Shown in pieces: positions 6,372 through 8,246 of a stretch of DNA of 8,246 nt. The number at the start of each line of letters is the position of its first letter. The stretch's first letter is position 1. The translations under genes were made by a program, and so were the position numbers. Location: assembly GCA_003694965.1 (NCBI GenBank), contig RFJG01000042.1, positions 1-8,246 on the forward strand, read 5' to 3'. Under the pieces are notes generated by a model, which did no database searches, was not told the DNA's origin, and was given only the letters and a program-made list of their open reading frames with translations. This DNA is from Methanobacteriota archaeon. Lineage in GTDB: Archaea; Micrarchaeota; Micrarchaeia; Anstonellales; J096.

Positions 6372-6410
6372 CCAGTCAAATAGCCAACTTATTAAACATT
6401 TCCAGTCAAA
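6372..6410 (+). repeat. Direct repeat CCAGTCAAA spaced 30 bp, around the decarboxylase TATA box
   Basis: CCAGTCAAA occurs exactly at 6372-6380 and 6402-6410, and similarity continues imperfectly beyond each copy (TAGCCAACT against AAGCAACT). The 30-bp period is close to three helical turns, so both copies face the same side. One lies just upstream of the putative TATA box and the other at the expected transcription start. Confidence 0.5.
6387..6400 (+). promoter_or_regulatory. Putative TATA box of the decarboxylase operon
   Basis: ACTTATTAAACATT is centred about 26 bp before the ATG at 6419, with no Shine-Dalgarno sequence between them. This predicts a leaderless mRNA for the rightward operon, in contrast to the leadered leftward operon. 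Confidence 0.5.
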
Positions 6411-6418
6411 AAGCAACT

Positions 6419-7435
6419 ATGAAAGCAACAGCATTAGCCCCAACGAACATAGCAGTCATAAAGTATTGGGGTAAAGAGCCATCCTTGGAAAATTACCACG
6501 TCCCTACGAAGAGTTCCTACTCATTTACTGTTGACTCTCTATATGCTAAAACAAGCATAGAGGCAGAGGAGCTTATAGGTAGGGGAGGAATAAGCATAAC
6601 ATTAACTCTCAATGGCAAGGTTTTTGAGACTGGAAGTAAGGAACACTCATACATAGAGAGTTTTTTCAAGAGGGCTATCTCTGTTTTTCCTTTTTTGGAT
6701 GGCTATAAATATAACATAGTATCGGAAACAAACTTCCCAGTTGCTGCCGGCTTAGCTTCGTCTGCTGCAGGCTTTGCTGCACTGGCCAAAGCCTTGGCAC
6801 AACTTTTCCCATCCCAACTTAGTTCCGAGAGGGATGTATCGATATTAGCTAGGCTTGGTTCTGGCTCTGCTGCGAGGAGCGTTCCAGAAAAAGGAGGTAT
6901 TGTTGTATGGCATAGGGGAGACCTCAAGGACCATAAGACGAGCTATGCCGAGACGCTGTTCCCACCAGAGCATTTGGAGGATTTAAGGATAGTCTATGCC
7001 TTAGTCGAGAAAGAAGAGAAGAAAGTCAAGAGTAGAGGAGGTATGAAGACATCACTACTCACTAATCCCTTATACAAGGATTGGGTTGCATATGAAGAGG
7101 AGAACCTTTCTAAGGATTTTGTTTCAGCAGTGAGCAACAAGGACACGGGCAGGATGTATGAGATAATAATGAGGGCATCAAACAACCTCCATATGATGTG
7201 TATGGGCACATATCCTCCAATAATGTATCTTAAGGAGAGTAGCTTTTCCATAATGGATGACATCCATAAGCTTAACAAGGATTCTCTTGTGGCTGCGTAC
7301 ACCTTTGATGCAGGGCCAAATCCAATAGTCTTTACTCAAGAGGAGAACTTGAAAGAGGTCATTAGCCTCCTCTCCAATTACACCTCTGATATTATCATAA
7401 CAAAGCAAGGAAGGGGTGCTATATCTGAAGTCTGA
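6419..7435 (+). CDS. mvaD: Diphosphomevalonate decarboxylase
   Basis: ATP-dependent decarboxylation of 5-diphosphomevalonate to isopentenyl diphosphate (EC 4.1.1.33), last step of the classical pathway. The 338-residue product shows APTNIAVIKYWGK (7-19), the phosphate loop AAGLASSAAGFAAL (109-122), RLGSGSAARS (145-154) with Arg153, and YTFDAGPN (294-301) with the catalytic Asp297. These are classical decarboxylase motifs and differ from the haloarchaeal phosphomevalonate decarboxylase, which lacks the IKYWGK form as I remember it. Two substitutions against the yeast enzyme are visible: PTKSS (29-33) where yeast has PTNSS, and Lys74/Glu75 around the place of yeast Arg74, a residue linked to the diphosphate substrate; that alignment is by eye. 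ATG at 6419 is set by the conserved N-terminus and a TATA-like box 26 bp upstream. Overlaps the following HAD gene by 20 bp. Confidence 0.93.
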   Translation: MKATALAPTNIAVIKYWGKEPSLENYHVPTKSSYSFTVDSLYAKTSIEAEELIGRGGISITLTLNGKVFETGSKEHSYIESFFKRAISVFPFLDGYKYNIVSETNFPVAAGLASSAAGFAALAKALAQLFPSQLSSERDVSILARLGSGSAARSVPEKGGIVVWHRGDLKDHKTSYAETLFPPEHLEDLRIVYALVEKEEKKVKSRGGMKTSLLTNPLYKDWVAYEEENLSKDFVSAVSNKDTGRMYEIIMRASNNLHMMCMGTYPPIMYLKESSFSIMDDIHKLNKDSLVAAYTFDAGPNPIVFTQEENLKEVISLLSNYTSDIIITKQGRGAISEV

Positions 7436-8207
7436 CACCCTTTCATCAAGGACTAAGAGAGCTGTAATGTTCGATGTTGGCGGCGTTTTTAGGGATACAC
7501 GACATCTTCTCTGGAAGAGTTTCAAGGAGCCATTGGAGAAAAGAGGTATAGAGTTTGATTTCACACAAGATGAGGTATGGCACTTAAGAGGAATACACAC
7601 AATAACTGGATGTTTGGATTTTCTCTTATTTGTTCTGAGGGGAGGGGCAACATATAAGAAGGAGTTGCTCTCATCTTCTTATGTTGAAGCTGTTTCACTT
7701 GCTGAGGAGATACTCTCATCTCCTCCTATCTACCCCATTAAGAAGGAAGAAATTATGAGAATAGCAGATGAAAGGAGGGCTATATTCTACGGTAATCACG
7801 AAGTAGAGCAAATAGCTGGAGAGAAGAGGGTAAATTTGTTGAAAAAGCTCTCCACCACATATAGAATAGCGGTAGTTTCCAATGCTGCAATGTCATCTCT
7901 TGCCAGGGATGTTCCGGATGTTATCTCTTCAGTTGAGATTGTCGTTAGCGGGGACATAGCAGAGGAGAAGAAGCCAAGCCCAAAGCCTCTTTTGCAAGCC
8001 CTATCTTTTCTCAACGCTAAGGCACACAACTCCATATATGTTGGCGATGGCGTTAACGATGTTATTGCTGCTAGGGCAGCCGGTTGCAAGTTCTACGGAG
8101 TCTTAACTGGCATGTCCAATGAGTTATGGTTAACAGAAGCAGGTGCTGACGCCATATATGACAATATAGGGGATCTCCTAGAAGACATTACCTCCAACTT
8201 GCCTTAA
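7416..8207 (+). CDS. HAD-superfamily hydrolase (subclass IA-like)
   Basis: Predicted phosphatase-type HAD protein of 263 residues, unrelated in cap type to the NagD-like gene at the other end of the cluster. Motif I is FDVGGVF with the nucleophile Asp20, but the usual Asp two positions later is Gly22. Motif II is Ser155 in VVSNAA, motif III Lys186 in KKPSPKP, and motif IV GDGVND (210-215) with Asp211 and Asp215. A helical cap of about 110 residues lies between motifs I and II. Motifs III and IV are like those of phosphoglycolate phosphatase/beta-phosphoglucomutase relatives. The start is taken as GTG at 7416, 20 bp inside the decarboxylase gene, with an AAGGAAGG-like sequence just ahead. The next in-frame ATG (7467) is too close to the nucleophile motif. 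The overlap implies coupled translation with the decarboxylase. Substrate unknown; loss of the general acid/base residue could mean slow phosphatase activity or a non-phosphatase role. Confidence 0.85.
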   Translation: MLYLKSDTLSSRTKRAVMFDVGGVFRDTRHLLWKSFKEPLEKRGIEFDFTQDEVWHLRGIHTITGCLDFLLFVLRGGATYKKELLSSSYVEAVSLAEEILSSPPIYPIKKEEIMRIADERRAIFYGNHEVEQIAGEKRVNLLKKLSTTYRIAVVSNAAMSSLARDVPDVISSVEIVVSGDIAEEKKPSPKPLLQALSFLNAKAHNSIYVGDGVNDVIAARAAGCKFYGVLTGMSNELWLTEAGADAIYDNIGDLLEDITSNLP

Positions 8208-8246
8208 GACCTACAAGCTCCTTCCCTATTGATACAACCCACACAA

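Overview
The window is archaeal. It carries ribosomal protein S6e followed by the gamma subunit of archaeal initiation factor 2, an archaeal-type aspartyl-tRNA synthetase, and several genes with an A/T-rich TATA-like box about 25 bp in front of the start codon, which is the layout of leaderless archaeal transcripts. Arginine is written mostly AGA/AGG and isoleucine often ATA. Genes are tightly packed, with overlaps of 1, 4, 9 and 20 bp and one abutting stop/start pair. The lineage cannot be fixed from this piece. A compact genome with a eukaryote/Sulfolobales-like mevalonate route suggests a lineage outside the well-studied euryarchaea, but that is an inference.

Layout. Positions 1-859 (minus) hold the N-terminal two thirds of aspS, running off the left edge. 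A 224-bp divergent intergenic region (860-1083) with two small tandem repeats separates it from the plus-strand pair rps6e and aIF2 gamma (1084-2660), which are translationally coupled. aIF2 gamma collides tail to tail, with a 9-bp overlap, with a minus-strand pair: an unrecognised 138-residue protein and a SprT-like zinc metalloprotease (2652-3528).

Positions 3560-8207 are an isoprenoid island organised around a divergent promoter region at 6268-6418. Leftward run phosphomevalonate kinase, mevalonate kinase and a NagD-like HAD phosphatase, overlapping or abutting. Rightward run diphosphomevalonate decarboxylase and a second, different HAD hydrolase, overlapping by 20 bp. The three GHMP-family enzymes together make the classical lower mevalonate branch: mevalonate to 5-phosphomevalonate to 5-diphosphomevalonate to isopentenyl diphosphate. 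Most archaea lack this full set and use modified routes, so this is the most notable content. The shared promoter region carries a perfect 8-bp-arm inverted repeat and a 9-bp direct repeat spaced 30 bp around the decarboxylase TATA-like box, both candidate operator elements. A HAD phosphatase closes each arm of the cluster, which suggests a role linked to isoprenoid phosphates that cannot be proven here.

No tRNA, rRNA, CRISPR array or insertion sequence was recognised. No gap without a gene exceeds 300 bp.
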